Source: an uncultured Flavobacteriales bacterium (lineage in GTDB: Bacteria; Bacteroidota; Bacteroidia; Flavobacteriales; Crocinitomicaceae). Taken from it: a stretch of 20,861 bases of DNA. The stretch's first letter is position 1, and every line of letters starts with the position of its first letter. A program made the position numbers and the translations under genes. Under the pieces are notes generated by a model. It saw nothing but the letters and a program-made list of their open reading frames with translations. It made no database searches and was not told the DNA's origin. Below, in pieces: positions 6,776 to 13,899 of the stretch. The DNA is taken from assembly GCA_946478775.1 (NCBI GenBank), contig CAMLDR010000067.1, positions 1 to 20,861 of the forward strand, in the 5' to 3' direction.

Positions 6776-8541
6776 ATGATTTCGTATTTTTTCATGATAA
6801 ATGTTGCACTTTTATTCTGACAAATCCCATTCCGAAGTTTATAATCGAAAAACAGGTCGTTATCCCGGATTTCAACTTCAAAGCATTTGTTACTTAAATA
6901 CGACGGATGTGACTGAGTGGTTTCACAAACTTCCAAATCATGCGTTGCAATCATTCCGATCGCGTTCAAACGCACCATTTGTTCCACAATTCCAATTGTA
7001 CCGTTTCGCTTGTCGTCCGAATTCGTGCCGCGTAAAATTTCATCCAATAAGACAAAAGCCGGGCCATTATTCAGATTGTCAATAATCAGTTTCAATCGTT
7101 TTACTTCTGAAAAGAAATAGGAAGTACTTTCTTCCAGGGAATCACTCAACCGCATGGAAACCAACAGGGGAATAGGGTAGAACTCCGCATTCTTTGCTGG
7201 AATCACTGAGCCTGCGTTGGATAAAATTACCCCGATACCAAGCGTTCTCAGGAAAGTGCTTTTTCCGGACATATTAGATCCGGTTAGGACCACAAAGCGT
7301 TCCCGGTCGAAGGAAATGGAATTGCTGATACGTTTGTCTTTGGAAATCAGCGGATGTCCCAGTTCTTCAAATGAAATCCGGTCCTGGGTAATCTCCGGGA
7401 AGCAGTATTCCGGATTGTTCACCTTGAAATTACTGAAGGAAAGAATGCTTTCCACTTCGGCAATCTGCTCAATCCACTGGCTGATCGATTCGCGGTGGTT
7501 CTTTTTCCATTTCACCAATTGTCTGAAAACATGCACATGGAACTGAATCGTTCCGTTCAGCATGAAAACAGCCATCCCGTTATTGATCGTGTCCATGTTT
7601 TGATAGATCCCGGAAGCTTCTTTCAATAAAGAGCTCGCAGCCTGATTTTGGGAATGGACTTTCGAATGGATTTCCTTCAGCCGGGTTGATTTCCACTGAC
7701 GGCTCTCGATCATTTTCAGCATCTCACTGTAAGCCAAAAGCGCTTCACCGATGCGTTCTGTTTTCCCGATCTCTTGACGAATTTTTCCTGAAACAGCACC
7801 AAATAACAACATATTTATAACAGCCAGTATGACTCCCACATTGAACCAGTAAACCTGTCCGGTTTGATAAAGTAAGATCATACTCGTCAATCCCAAAGCA
7901 GGGAAGATAAACGAGAGGATATTGGAAACGATGGAAAGTGATTGCCTGGAATCCTGCCAATGTTCGATGTAATTCCGAATTTCGGAACTGTCTTTTCCCA
8001 ATTTGGCATATACCTGGAACGCCTGCCTCCATTCCAGATCTTCCGCTACTTCAGCAATTGCCTCCTGGGAATTTTTGAGGGATTCTGCGGATTGGATTTG
8101 AAGCAGCGAAGCAGCCAGTTTTTCACCTCCTATAACGGTTGAAGTTCTGTTTAAATGCTCAAACAACGAATACGGGCCAAACAGGTCGATATCAAAAGAG
8201 TAAGGATGTTTGGTGTCTGAAAATTCCTTTCCATCTTCGTAATAAGGCTTTGATTCGTTTAAAAATACCTGTTCTGATTCATTGAGCCAGTGATAGGTGG
8301 AAGCAATCTGCAGTTTTCGCTTTACTTTGAAATGCAGGTTTACCAGGAAACCAAAAAATCCCAGGAAAAGGATTCCGCCGATCAGGAAAGGAAGTCCGTC
8401 TTCACTTCGTGAAAAGTAAAATCCTGCAGCTGAAATCAACAGCACAACCAATCTCGACCAACCAATTAAGCGAAGCTGCTTATTGATTTGATTAACAGAT
8501 TCTTTGTAAGATTTAGATCGTTCGGTATAAGGAGGAATCAT
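6772..8541 (-). CDS. Membrane-anchored MutS-like ATPase
   Basis: A 589-residue protein with a MutS-type ATPase domain at the C-terminus. Walker A is GSNMSGKST (421-429), Walker B FVLLDE with Asp500-Glu501, then RGTNSDD and the switch ATHDLE. A helical lever-like region precedes it. Domain I for mismatch recognition and the usual connector domain are missing. Instead there are four predicted membrane helices in two pairs, at about 28-44/50-70 and 204-226/231-251. MutS-like proteins with membrane segments are found in Bacteroidota, but their role is unclear, so classical mismatch repair is unlikely. The frame extends upstream to 8592, but I chose the ATG at 8541 because it overlaps the elbB stop as ATGA and avoids a 55-base overlap. 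It lies between elbB and the esterase in one operon. Confidence 0.85.
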   Translation of the reverse strand: MIPPYTERSKSYKESVNQINKQLRLIGWSRLVVLLISAAGFYFSRSEDGLPFLIGGILFLGFFGFLVNLHFKVKRKLQIASTYHWLNESEQVFLNESKPYYEDGKEFSDTKHPYSFDIDLFGPYSLFEHLNRTSTVIGGEKLAASLLQIQSAESLKNSQEAIAEVAEDLEWRQAFQVYAKLGKDSSEIRNYIEHWQDSRQSLSIVSNILSFIFPALGLTSMILLYQTGQVYWFNVGVILAVINMLLFGAVSGKIRQEIGKTERIGEALLAYSEMLKMIESRQWKSTRLKEIHSKVHSQNQAASSLLKEASGIYQNMDTINNGMAVFMLNGTIQFHVHVFRQLVKWKKNHRESISQWIEQIAEVESILSFSNFKVNNPEYCFPEITQDRISFEELGHPLISKDKRISNSISFDRERFVVLTGSNMSGKSTFLRTLGIGVILSNAGSVIPAKNAEFYPIPLLVSMRLSDSLEESTSYFFSEVKRLKLIIDNLNNGPAFVLLDEILRGTNSDDKRNGTIGIVEQMVRLNAIGMIATHDLEVCETTQSHPSYLSNKCFEVEIRDNDLFFDYKLRNGICQNKSATFIMKKYEII

Positions 8542-9224
8542 ACGGAAGCCAGTTTTTTTAATTCGCTCACAGCCTGGTGGATGTTTTTCCATACCTCACT
8601 GATAGTCGCATCCATCATGTAACAAGGTGCTGTGATGATCTTATTCGTTTGGTCTACATGGATTTCTTTTACCGATTTATAAACAGTTGAAGCACCTGTT
8701 TTTTCCAATCCTTGTGAAAAAGCTTCGATATCATAAGGAGATGGTTCTGCGGTGGTTCCCAATGTAAGCGATGGGTGGATCTTAGAACCTTCCAGTGCTT
8801 TTGCCAAAACTACCGGACTCACACACAGTGCAGCAATGGGTTTGCCAACGTTGACCAGGTTGACCAGCAATAATTTCACCTCTGGAAGAATAGCTCCTTC
8901 CGGGCCTTCAAATGCCCATTTCGTAAAGTTTTTTGCACTCCCGAATCCGCCGGGAATGATTAATCCGTCGATATCTGCAGGTTGCACATCCTGGATCGGA
9001 ACAATGTTCCCGCGGGCAATCCGTGCCGCTTCAACCAGCATATTCCGCGATTCATTCATGGGTTCTCCCGTAAGGTGGTTAATCACATGGAACTGATCTG
9101 CATTTACGCCGATACAGGTATAAGTATCTCCTGATTCGGAAACAGCCAGCATACTCAGTACGGCTTCCTGGATTTCAGCGCCATCATATACTCCGGACCC
9201 GGAAAGTAAAATTCCAAAATTCAT
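8538..9224 (-). CDS. elbB: ElbB-type DJ-1/PfpI-family protein (glyoxalase-like)
   Basis: A 228-residue cytoplasmic protein of the class I glutamine-amidotransferase-like/DJ-1 superfamily, close in length and motifs to ElbB (enhancing lycopene biosynthesis protein 2). Visible features are the start GILLSGSGVYDGAEIQE with an active-site-region Glu17, PGGFGSAKN (91-99), and the nucleophile-elbow cysteine Cys134 in AALCVSP. A second family segment is the ITAPCYM stretch near residue 200. ElbB of E. coli has been reported to have glyoxalase activity and was first noted for raising carotenoid yield; its natural role is unsettled. It is the first gene of a three-gene overlapping operon. An AT-rich stretch precedes the ATG without a clear ribosome binding site. 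Confidence 0.92.
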   Translation of the reverse strand: MNFGILLSGSGVYDGAEIQEAVLSMLAVSESGDTYTCIGVNADQFHVINHLTGEPMNESRNMLVEAARIARGNIVPIQDVQPADIDGLIIPGGFGSAKNFTKWAFEGPEGAILPEVKLLLVNLVNVGKPIAALCVSPVVLAKALEGSKIHPSLTLGTTAEPSPYDIEAFSQGLEKTGASTVYKSVKEIHVDQTNKIITAPCYMMDATISEVWKNIHQAVSELKKLASV

Positions 9225-9299
9225 TTTTATATTTTTTAATAAATCTCATTACAAAGACGAGTTGGTCAAGAATAACACGCTCTAAAGCTCTGCGCTCTT

Positions 9300-9375
9300 C
9301 TTCTCTTTGCGGTTCCAAAAAAGAGTGGGATTTAAAATCAACCGCGAAGAAACTAAGGGCGCAAAGGTTTCTAAA
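9300..9375. repeat. Intergenic repeat-like segment between elbB and the DCC-family gene
   Basis: GCGGTT (9309-9314) and AACCGC (9340-9345) form an inverted pair. The right part, read on the minus strand, is CCTTTGCGCCCTTAGTTTC followed by TTCGCGGTT. This text resembles short repeats I recall between Flavobacteriia genes, and TTTGCGCC also occurs near 5525. It lies between divergently transcribed genes. No coding sequence seen here. Confidence 0.35.
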
Positions 9376-9426
9376 CTACTCTTAGCATTCTTTGTTCTTC
9401 AAAAATACGATTCTCCTGCTATTTTG

Positions 9427-9434
9427 TATCTTTG
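9427..9434 (+). promoter_or_regulatory. -7 promoter box of the DCC-family gene
   Basis: TATCTTTG matches the Bacteroidota -7 consensus TAnnTTTG exactly. Only five bases separate it from the ATG at 9440, so transcription should begin at or just before the start codon. This also rules out the longer frame opening at 9392. No TTG was found at the ideal -33 distance. Confidence 0.65.
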
Positions 9435-9439
9435 TTTAC

Positions 9440-9844
9440 ATGGACAAACCAATAATATTTTATGATGGCGACTGCGGTTTTTGTAATAAAACGGTTCAAT
9501 TTGTCCTGAACAAGGAAAAAAACGCGGAGATTCATTTTTGTGCTCTCCAAAGCGATTTTGCGAAATCTTTCTTCAAGGATTTGAAAATCAGTGAGATTGA
9601 TCTTTCTACTTTTTATTTTTGGGACGGAAAGAAATTGAACAAGCGATCCTCGGCGGCATTGAAAGTCTTGGATTATTTGCGATTTCCTTTTAACCTGGGG
9701 AAAATCGGTTGGATTTGTCCGCGGTTTATCCGGGATGGAATTTACAAGATGATAGCGAAAAGAAGAATGCGATTAGCACCGTCTTTTTGCGCGCTTCCGA
9801 CTGCAGAACAGGCTGTCCGGTTTTTGTCCCAAAAAACAGCTTGA
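9440..9844 (+). CDS. DCC-family (DUF393) thiol-disulfide oxidoreductase-like protein
   Basis: A 134-residue protein with the family signature at the N-terminus: IIFYDGDCGFCNK (5-17), in which Cys12 and Cys15 form a CxxC redox pair directly after the first beta strand. The rest is helical and includes the typical LDYLRFPFNL and APSFCALPT segments. Family members are predicted thiol-disulfide oxidoreductases, with few proven functions. The protein is probably cytoplasmic or membrane associated, with no signal peptide. The open frame reaches back to 9392, but the extra 16 residues would be encoded by promoter sequence, and MDKPIIFYDGDC is the family-typical start. It appears to be transcribed alone. 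Confidence 0.88.
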   Translation: MDKPIIFYDGDCGFCNKTVQFVLNKEKNAEIHFCALQSDFAKSFFKDLKISEIDLSTFYFWDGKKLNKRSSAALKVLDYLRFPFNLGKIGWICPRFIRDGIYKMIAKRRMRLAPSFCALPTAEQAVRFLSQKTA

Positions 9845-9947
9845 TTTTTCACTTTCTATCAGGAAGTAGTAAATAAAACCGGATGTTAAAATATGATTCG
9901 CTTTTGTGTAAACTCTTGTTAATATCATTCTGAAAATAGAGGTCATG

Positions 9948-9971
9948 AAGGAAATACTTTCCTTATTTTTG
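9948..9971 (+). promoter_or_regulatory. Promoter box and overlapping palindrome of the epimerase-CBS operon
   Basis: TATTTTTG (9964-9971) is an exact TAnnTTTG -7 match ending four bases before the ATG at 9976. Directly upstream, AAGGAAA (9948-9954) and TTTCCTT (9958-9964) form a perfect seven-base inverted repeat with a three-base centre. It touches the -7 box, a good position for an operator. The hairpin followed by ATTTTT could instead terminate the DCC-family gene. Confidence 0.5.
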
Positions 9972-9975
9972 TCTT

Positions 9976-10977
9976 ATGAGAATATCTGCTTCGATTTATT
10001 CGGATAAGAAACGTGAACTGTCGGAAACGATCAAAGATCTGGCCGCTCATCATGTCGATTTGCTGCACGTTGATTGTAATGATGATCCTTCTGTATTCGA
10101 AGATATCAGTAAGATCAGGAATTGGTGCAGTATTCCAATCGACTTACATATCATTACCAAGAACCCGTCGAAGTATTTTGATTTGCTTCGCGCAGTTCCG
10201 GTTGAATATGTGACTTTTCAGGTGGAAGATTTGGAAGAACAATTACTGTTTCCCCCTGATATCTCCGGAAAAAAAGGCCTGGCAATTATTACACCCACTT
10301 CGATCGAAGCCTTCGATAAGTATAGCAATTTTGATTTTATTTTGATCATGGCAACGATTCCGGGTCAAAGCGGTGGTGTTTTTGATGCGGTAAATTTTAA
10401 GAAAATCCGTGATTTCCAGAAGAAATATCCGTCAAAATCTGTTCACGTGGACGGCGGAGTAAACGGAGAAGTTTCCTTTATTCTAAGGAACATGGGGGTT
10501 CACACTTCCGTTTCAGGGTCTTATTTGTTCAACGCCCCAAGTGTTGGACATGCGCTGATGGATTTAACCAAACGAACTATAGATTCCCAATTCCTGGTAA
10601 AAGACTTCATGATTCCGTTGACTGAATCTCCTGCCATCGGAGAGAATGCAACTCTTTCTGCTGTTTTAAATGAGATCGAAGACGGAAAACTGGGTTTTAC
10701 CCTGGTGGTGGATGAAACAACTAATTTGAGAGGATTGATCTCCAATGCAGATCTCCGCAAGAGCCTGATTCGCACGAATGGAAACCTGAACAATGAATCC
10801 ATCGGAGAGATCATGAATTCCAAACCTTTGGTGATTTCCGAAACGGCAACCGTAAATGACCTGCTTCAACAAATTAAAAAATACACATTCCCGATTCTTT
10901 ATTTGCCCGTAGTAGATGCAAACAATAAAGCAAAAGGGATCTTAACATTCGTAAACCTGATTAAAGGGGAAATATGA
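9976..10977 (+). CDS. Ribulose-phosphate-3-epimerase-like TIM barrel fused to a KdsD-type CBS pair
   Basis: A 333-residue two-part protein. Residues 1-205 are an Rpe-like barrel. The likely metal and catalytic residues of pentose-5-phosphate 3-epimerases are kept: His31 and Asp33 in HVDCND, His58 in IDLHII, Met125 in ILIMATIPG and Asp159 in HVDGGV, with a phosphate-binding SGSYLF. The usual NPGFGGQ loop is changed to TIPGQSGG and the expected His after F81 is Gln. Residues 208-333 are two CBS domains (VKDFMIP..., then IGEIMNSKP...). Their spacing and motifs, such as GKLGFTLVVDE and SNADLRKSL, are very like the C-terminal half of arabinose-5-phosphate isomerase KdsD. Rpe enzymes normally have no CBS domains. 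It starts an operon and overlaps the next gene by ATGA. An active sugar-phosphate epimerase or isomerase, possibly ligand-regulated through the CBS pair, is inferred. Confidence 0.85.
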   Translation: MRISASIYSDKKRELSETIKDLAAHHVDLLHVDCNDDPSVFEDISKIRNWCSIPIDLHIITKNPSKYFDLLRAVPVEYVTFQVEDLEEQLLFPPDISGKKGLAIITPTSIEAFDKYSNFDFILIMATIPGQSGGVFDAVNFKKIRDFQKKYPSKSVHVDGGVNGEVSFILRNMGVHTSVSGSYLFNAPSVGHALMDLTKRTIDSQFLVKDFMIPLTESPAIGENATLSAVLNEIEDGKLGFTLVVDETTNLRGLISNADLRKSLIRTNGNLNNESIGEIMNSKPLVISETATVNDLLQQIKKYTFPILYLPVVDANNKAKGILTFVNLIKGEI

Positions 10978-11972
10978 TCATTCATTTAAAAAAATCAGTC
11001 AATTCAACTGATGCGGCAAGACTGGCTGCAGAAAACAAAGCATTCCATTTGATTTCTCAAGGGGTAAATGTACTGGTAACGGGTTCCGGTGTAAAAGAAG
11101 TCCCGACGGCTTTGGAAGCATTTACGGAAGAACACTGGGTGTTTCCAAATGATATGCAGCTGGCATCCCGGAATTACCGTTCCGAAACACGTGAAGTGAA
11201 AGTAGGAAATGTAACAGTTGGTGGAAAATCAGGAAATACCATCCTAATCTCAGGGCCTTGTTCGGTAGAGTCTGAAGAGCAGATCAGAGAATCTTCCGAG
11301 TTATTGAAGGGGTTGGGATTAACATCACTTCGCGGAGGTTGTTATAAACCGAGAACCAGTCCTTACAGTTTCCAGGGAATGGGCCTGGAAGGATTGAAGT
11401 TATTGGCAAAAATGCGGGAAGAATACGGTTTTTCCGTTGTGACTGAAGCACGCGATGCAACACATATCGATGAGATCATTGAGCATGCAGACGTTATCCA
11501 GGTGGGTGCGAAAGCAATGTACGACCAGGGGATTTTACGTGCCTGTGCGAAAACACAGAAAACTGTTTTGATCAAACGCGGTTTCGGCACCACTTTACAG
11601 GAATTTGTTCAGGCAGCAGAATTTGTACTTTCCGGTGGAAATGAGAACGTGCTTCTGTGTGAACGCGGAATCCGTACTTTTGAAACGGGAACGCGCTTTA
11701 CGCTCGACTTGTGTGGAGTAGAATGGTTGAAACATTATACCAATCTTCCGGTGATCCTGGATCCGAGTCACGCAATGGGGTATGCTTACGGAGTTGCAGG
11801 CTTGTCAAGAGCTTGTATTGCTTTGGGAGTTGACGGATTATTGGTGGAAGTCCACCCGAATCCAAAAGTTGCCAAGTCCGATGCTTCTCAGCAGTTGAAT
11901 CACGAGGAATTCAAACAATTGTTACAAACACTCAATCCGATTGCCGCGAGCGTTGGATATAAACTGGTTTAA
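10974..11972 (+). CDS. DAHP-synthase-like (type I-beta) PEP-dependent aldolase
   Basis: A 332-residue protein resembling the Thermotoga-type DAHP synthase: an N-terminal small regulatory-like domain (1-70) and a barrel from about 75. The predicted metal ligands are present: Cys96 in SGPCSVES, His266 in DPSH, Glu292 in VEVHP and Asp303. So are the substrate motif KPRTSPYSFQG (125-135), LIKRGF (199-204) and LCERGIRTFE (228-237). Two otherwise very conserved places differ: GARNxQN is replaced by GAKAMYDQ (178-185), and the basic stretch after DPSH is replaced by AMGYAYG. KdsA signatures are absent. It should condense PEP with an aldose phosphate; erythrose-4-phosphate is the default guess, but the changes and neighbours allow another sugar. 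It lacks the chorismate-mutase domain found in the usual Bacteroidota DAHP synthase. Confidence 0.85.
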   Translation: MIIHLKKSVNSTDAARLAAENKAFHLISQGVNVLVTGSGVKEVPTALEAFTEEHWVFPNDMQLASRNYRSETREVKVGNVTVGGKSGNTILISGPCSVESEEQIRESSELLKGLGLTSLRGGCYKPRTSPYSFQGMGLEGLKLLAKMREEYGFSVVTEARDATHIDEIIEHADVIQVGAKAMYDQGILRACAKTQKTVLIKRGFGTTLQEFVQAAEFVLSGGNENVLLCERGIRTFETGTRFTLDLCGVEWLKHYTNLPVILDPSHAMGYAYGVAGLSRACIALGVDGLLVEVHPNPKVAKSDASQQLNHEEFKQLLQTLNPIAASVGYKLV

Positions 11973-11974
11973 TC

Positions 11975-12658
11975 TTGTTTTTAGAGCAAAATATAAAAGG
12001 TCTTTGCGCCAAATTCGGTGTTGATTTCTATCAAATGCTGAAAGATTTCGATGTGGACAGCGTGACCGAACTATCCATCCTGGATTTGGAAGCAGTTGCA
12101 GAAGAGTATGAAGTAGATTTCTATTCCCTGCTCTTCAAGCCTTTATTCATCTTTGATCATTTGAAACCCAAAATCCAAAAAATTAAATTGCTAATTTTGG
12201 ATGTAGACGGGGTAATGACGGATGGCGGAATGTATTATACCGAAGCAGGTGATCAGGTGAAAAAATACAATTCCAAAGACGGGATGGCCATCATGAAAGC
12301 CCAGGAAAAAGGACTTGTTTGCGGAATTATTTCTTCTGCTTTCGTAGATAAAATGGTTCGCAACCGGGCAGAGACTTTAAGTATAAAACACGTATATGTT
12401 GGACGGGAACAAAAAATTGTGATCCTCAAACAATGGTGCGAAGCATTGAATATTTCCCTGGATGAAGTAGCTATGATCGGTGACGATGTAAACGATCTGT
12501 CGATTATGCGCGAAATAGGGCTGGGGGCTTGTCCAAAAGATGCTGTTCAGGAGGTCAAGAAAGAAGTAGATATTGTATTAACAAAAAATGGTGGTACAGG
12601 AGTCGTGCGGGAATTTATTGATAATTTCCTTCTCCCGGAACCCATAAAGGAATATTAA
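11975..12658 (+). CDS. KdsC-type HAD phosphatase with an N-terminal extension
   Basis: A 227-residue protein whose part from residue 69 is a KDO-8-phosphate-phosphatase-like HAD hydrolase: nucleophile motif LDVDGVMTDG (Asp76, Asp78), the NSKDGMA segment (99-105) and the metal motif GDDVND (159-164). It lacks a large cap, as KdsC does. KdsC proteins usually have only a short lead before the first motif; here about 65 residues precede it. They contain two similar units 31 residues apart, AKFGVDFYQML (12-22) and EEYEVDFYSLL (43-53). The start codon is TTG, two bases after the upstream stop. The next ATG (residue 21) would cut the first unit in half, so TTG is favoured. In the operon it is placed to dephosphorylate the aldolase product. 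KDO-8-phosphate itself is not assured as substrate. Confidence 0.85.
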   Translation: MFLEQNIKGLCAKFGVDFYQMLKDFDVDSVTELSILDLEAVAEEYEVDFYSLLFKPLFIFDHLKPKIQKIKLLILDVDGVMTDGGMYYTEAGDQVKKYNSKDGMAIMKAQEKGLVCGIISSAFVDKMVRNRAETLSIKHVYVGREQKIVILKQWCEALNISLDEVAMIGDDVNDLSIMREIGLGACPKDAVQEVKKEVDIVLTKNGGTGVVREFIDNFLLPEPIKEY

Positions 12659-12666
12659 ACAACAAC

Positions 12667-13890
12667 ATGAATCAAGTGAAATTAGGCATTATCCGTGAAG
12701 GAAAAGTGCCGCCTGATAAGCGGGTTCCACTCACTCCAAAGCAATGTAAATTGGTTGAGATGAAATTTCCACAAGTGAAAGTTCTTGTTCAGGAAAGTCC
12801 AATTCGTGCATTCAAAGATGAAGAATATACGGCAGAAGGGATTGAAGTGGTGAAAGATTTGTCGGATTGCGACATCATAATGGGGGTGAAGGAAGTGAAT
12901 ATTACAGATCTGATTCCCGGAAAGAAATTCCTGTTCTTTTCTCATACGATTAAGAAACAGCCCTACAACCGGAACTTACTCCGTGCGATCTTAGAAAAGA
13001 AAATTCAGTTAATTGATTATGAAGTTCTGAAATCCAAAGAGAATAAACGCATCATTGGTTTTGGTCGTTATGCCGGAATTGTAGGGGCTTATAACGGAAT
13101 TCGTGCATACGGAGAAAAAACAAATACCTACCAGTTAAGGCCTGCAAATGAATGCGCCGGCAGAAAAGAAATGGAAGCGGAATTGCACAAAGTGGTATTT
13201 CCTTCAGATATGAAACTGGTATTAACCGGTTTTGGAAGAGTAGGTTACGGTGCGCGTGAGATTATGGATTTACTGCCTTTGACAGAAGTAAGTCCGGAAG
13301 AGTTTTTAAGTGAAAATTTTGATACTCCGGTGTTTACTCACCTGGAAATAGAAGATTACTACAGACGCAAGGACGGAAAACCATTCAGCAAGACAGAATT
13401 CTATGCCACACCGGACCTTTACGAATCGAGTTTCGGAAGGTATTCTGAAGTGGCAGATGTTTATGTAGCCTGTCATTTTTGGAGCAACAAATCGCCGTTT
13501 ATTTTGACAGATTCGGATTTGAACTCAGAAAAAAATAAAATACAGGTCATTGCAGATGTTTCCTGTGATATCCAGGGACCCATTGCATCCACACTTCGTG
13601 CTTCAAAAATTGCCGATCCGTTCTACGGATACGATCCAAAAACAAAGCAGGAATGTGACTGGAAACAACCCGGATCGATCCTGGTAATGGCGGTAGATAA
13701 TTTACCATGTGAATTGCCAAAAGATGCTTCGGAAGATTTCGGGAATGAATTGATCAAATCCGTTTTTCCGCATTTATTCGGAGATGATCCGGATAACATT
13801 ATCGGAAGAGGCTCAGAAACGGATCTAAATGGAAACCTGACTTCTTATTTTGCATATTTGAATGATTACGTCAATCAGGTGACAGCCTAA
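12667..13890 (+). CDS. Saccharopine-dehydrogenase (Lys1)-like NAD(P)-dependent oxidoreductase
   Basis: A 407-residue protein of the alanine dehydrogenase/transhydrogenase superfamily, most like the lysine-forming saccharopine dehydrogenases and the LKR half of AASS. Seen are the N-terminal signature REGKVPPDKRVPLTP (10-24), a dinucleotide motif TGFGRVGYG (187-195), and the C-terminal DVSCDIQGP, IADPFYGYDP and VMAVDNLPCELP segments. Lys75 and His93 fall where I recall the acid-base pair of yeast Lys1 (Lys77 and His96) to be. An opine-type reduction or oxidation joining an amino acid and a keto acid is plausible. Bacteroidota generally make lysine by the diaminopimelate route, so lysine catabolism or an unrelated opine is more likely than synthesis. 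It starts eight bases after the phosphatase gene. Confidence 0.8.
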   Translation: MNQVKLGIIREGKVPPDKRVPLTPKQCKLVEMKFPQVKVLVQESPIRAFKDEEYTAEGIEVVKDLSDCDIIMGVKEVNITDLIPGKKFLFFSHTIKKQPYNRNLLRAILEKKIQLIDYEVLKSKENKRIIGFGRYAGIVGAYNGIRAYGEKTNTYQLRPANECAGRKEMEAELHKVVFPSDMKLVLTGFGRVGYGAREIMDLLPLTEVSPEEFLSENFDTPVFTHLEIEDYYRRKDGKPFSKTEFYATPDLYESSFGRYSEVADVYVACHFWSNKSPFILTDSDLNSEKNKIQVIADVSCDIQGPIASTLRASKIADPFYGYDPKTKQECDWKQPGSILVMAVDNLPCELPKDASEDFGNELIKSVFPHLFGDDPDNIIGRGSETDLNGNLTSYFAYLNDYVNQVTA

Positions 13891-13899
13891 AAACAAGCC

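Noticed and set aside
8542..8592. Longer N-terminus for the MutS-like protein (start at 8592)
   Set aside because: It would overlap elbB by 55 bases, and the first 17 residues look unlike a protein start; the ATG at 8541 gives a standard ATGA overlap.
9392..9439. Longer N-terminus for the DCC-family protein (start at 9392)
   Set aside because: The added codons overlap an exact TAnnTTTG promoter box, and the family normally begins just before the DGDCxxC motif; the ATG at 9440 fits both.
10974..11972. KdsA (KDO-8-phosphate synthase) as the identity of the aldolase
   Set aside because: The motifs KPRTSPYSFQG, CERGIRTFE and DPSH with EVHP are those of type I-beta DAHP synthases, and KdsA-specific segments are absent.
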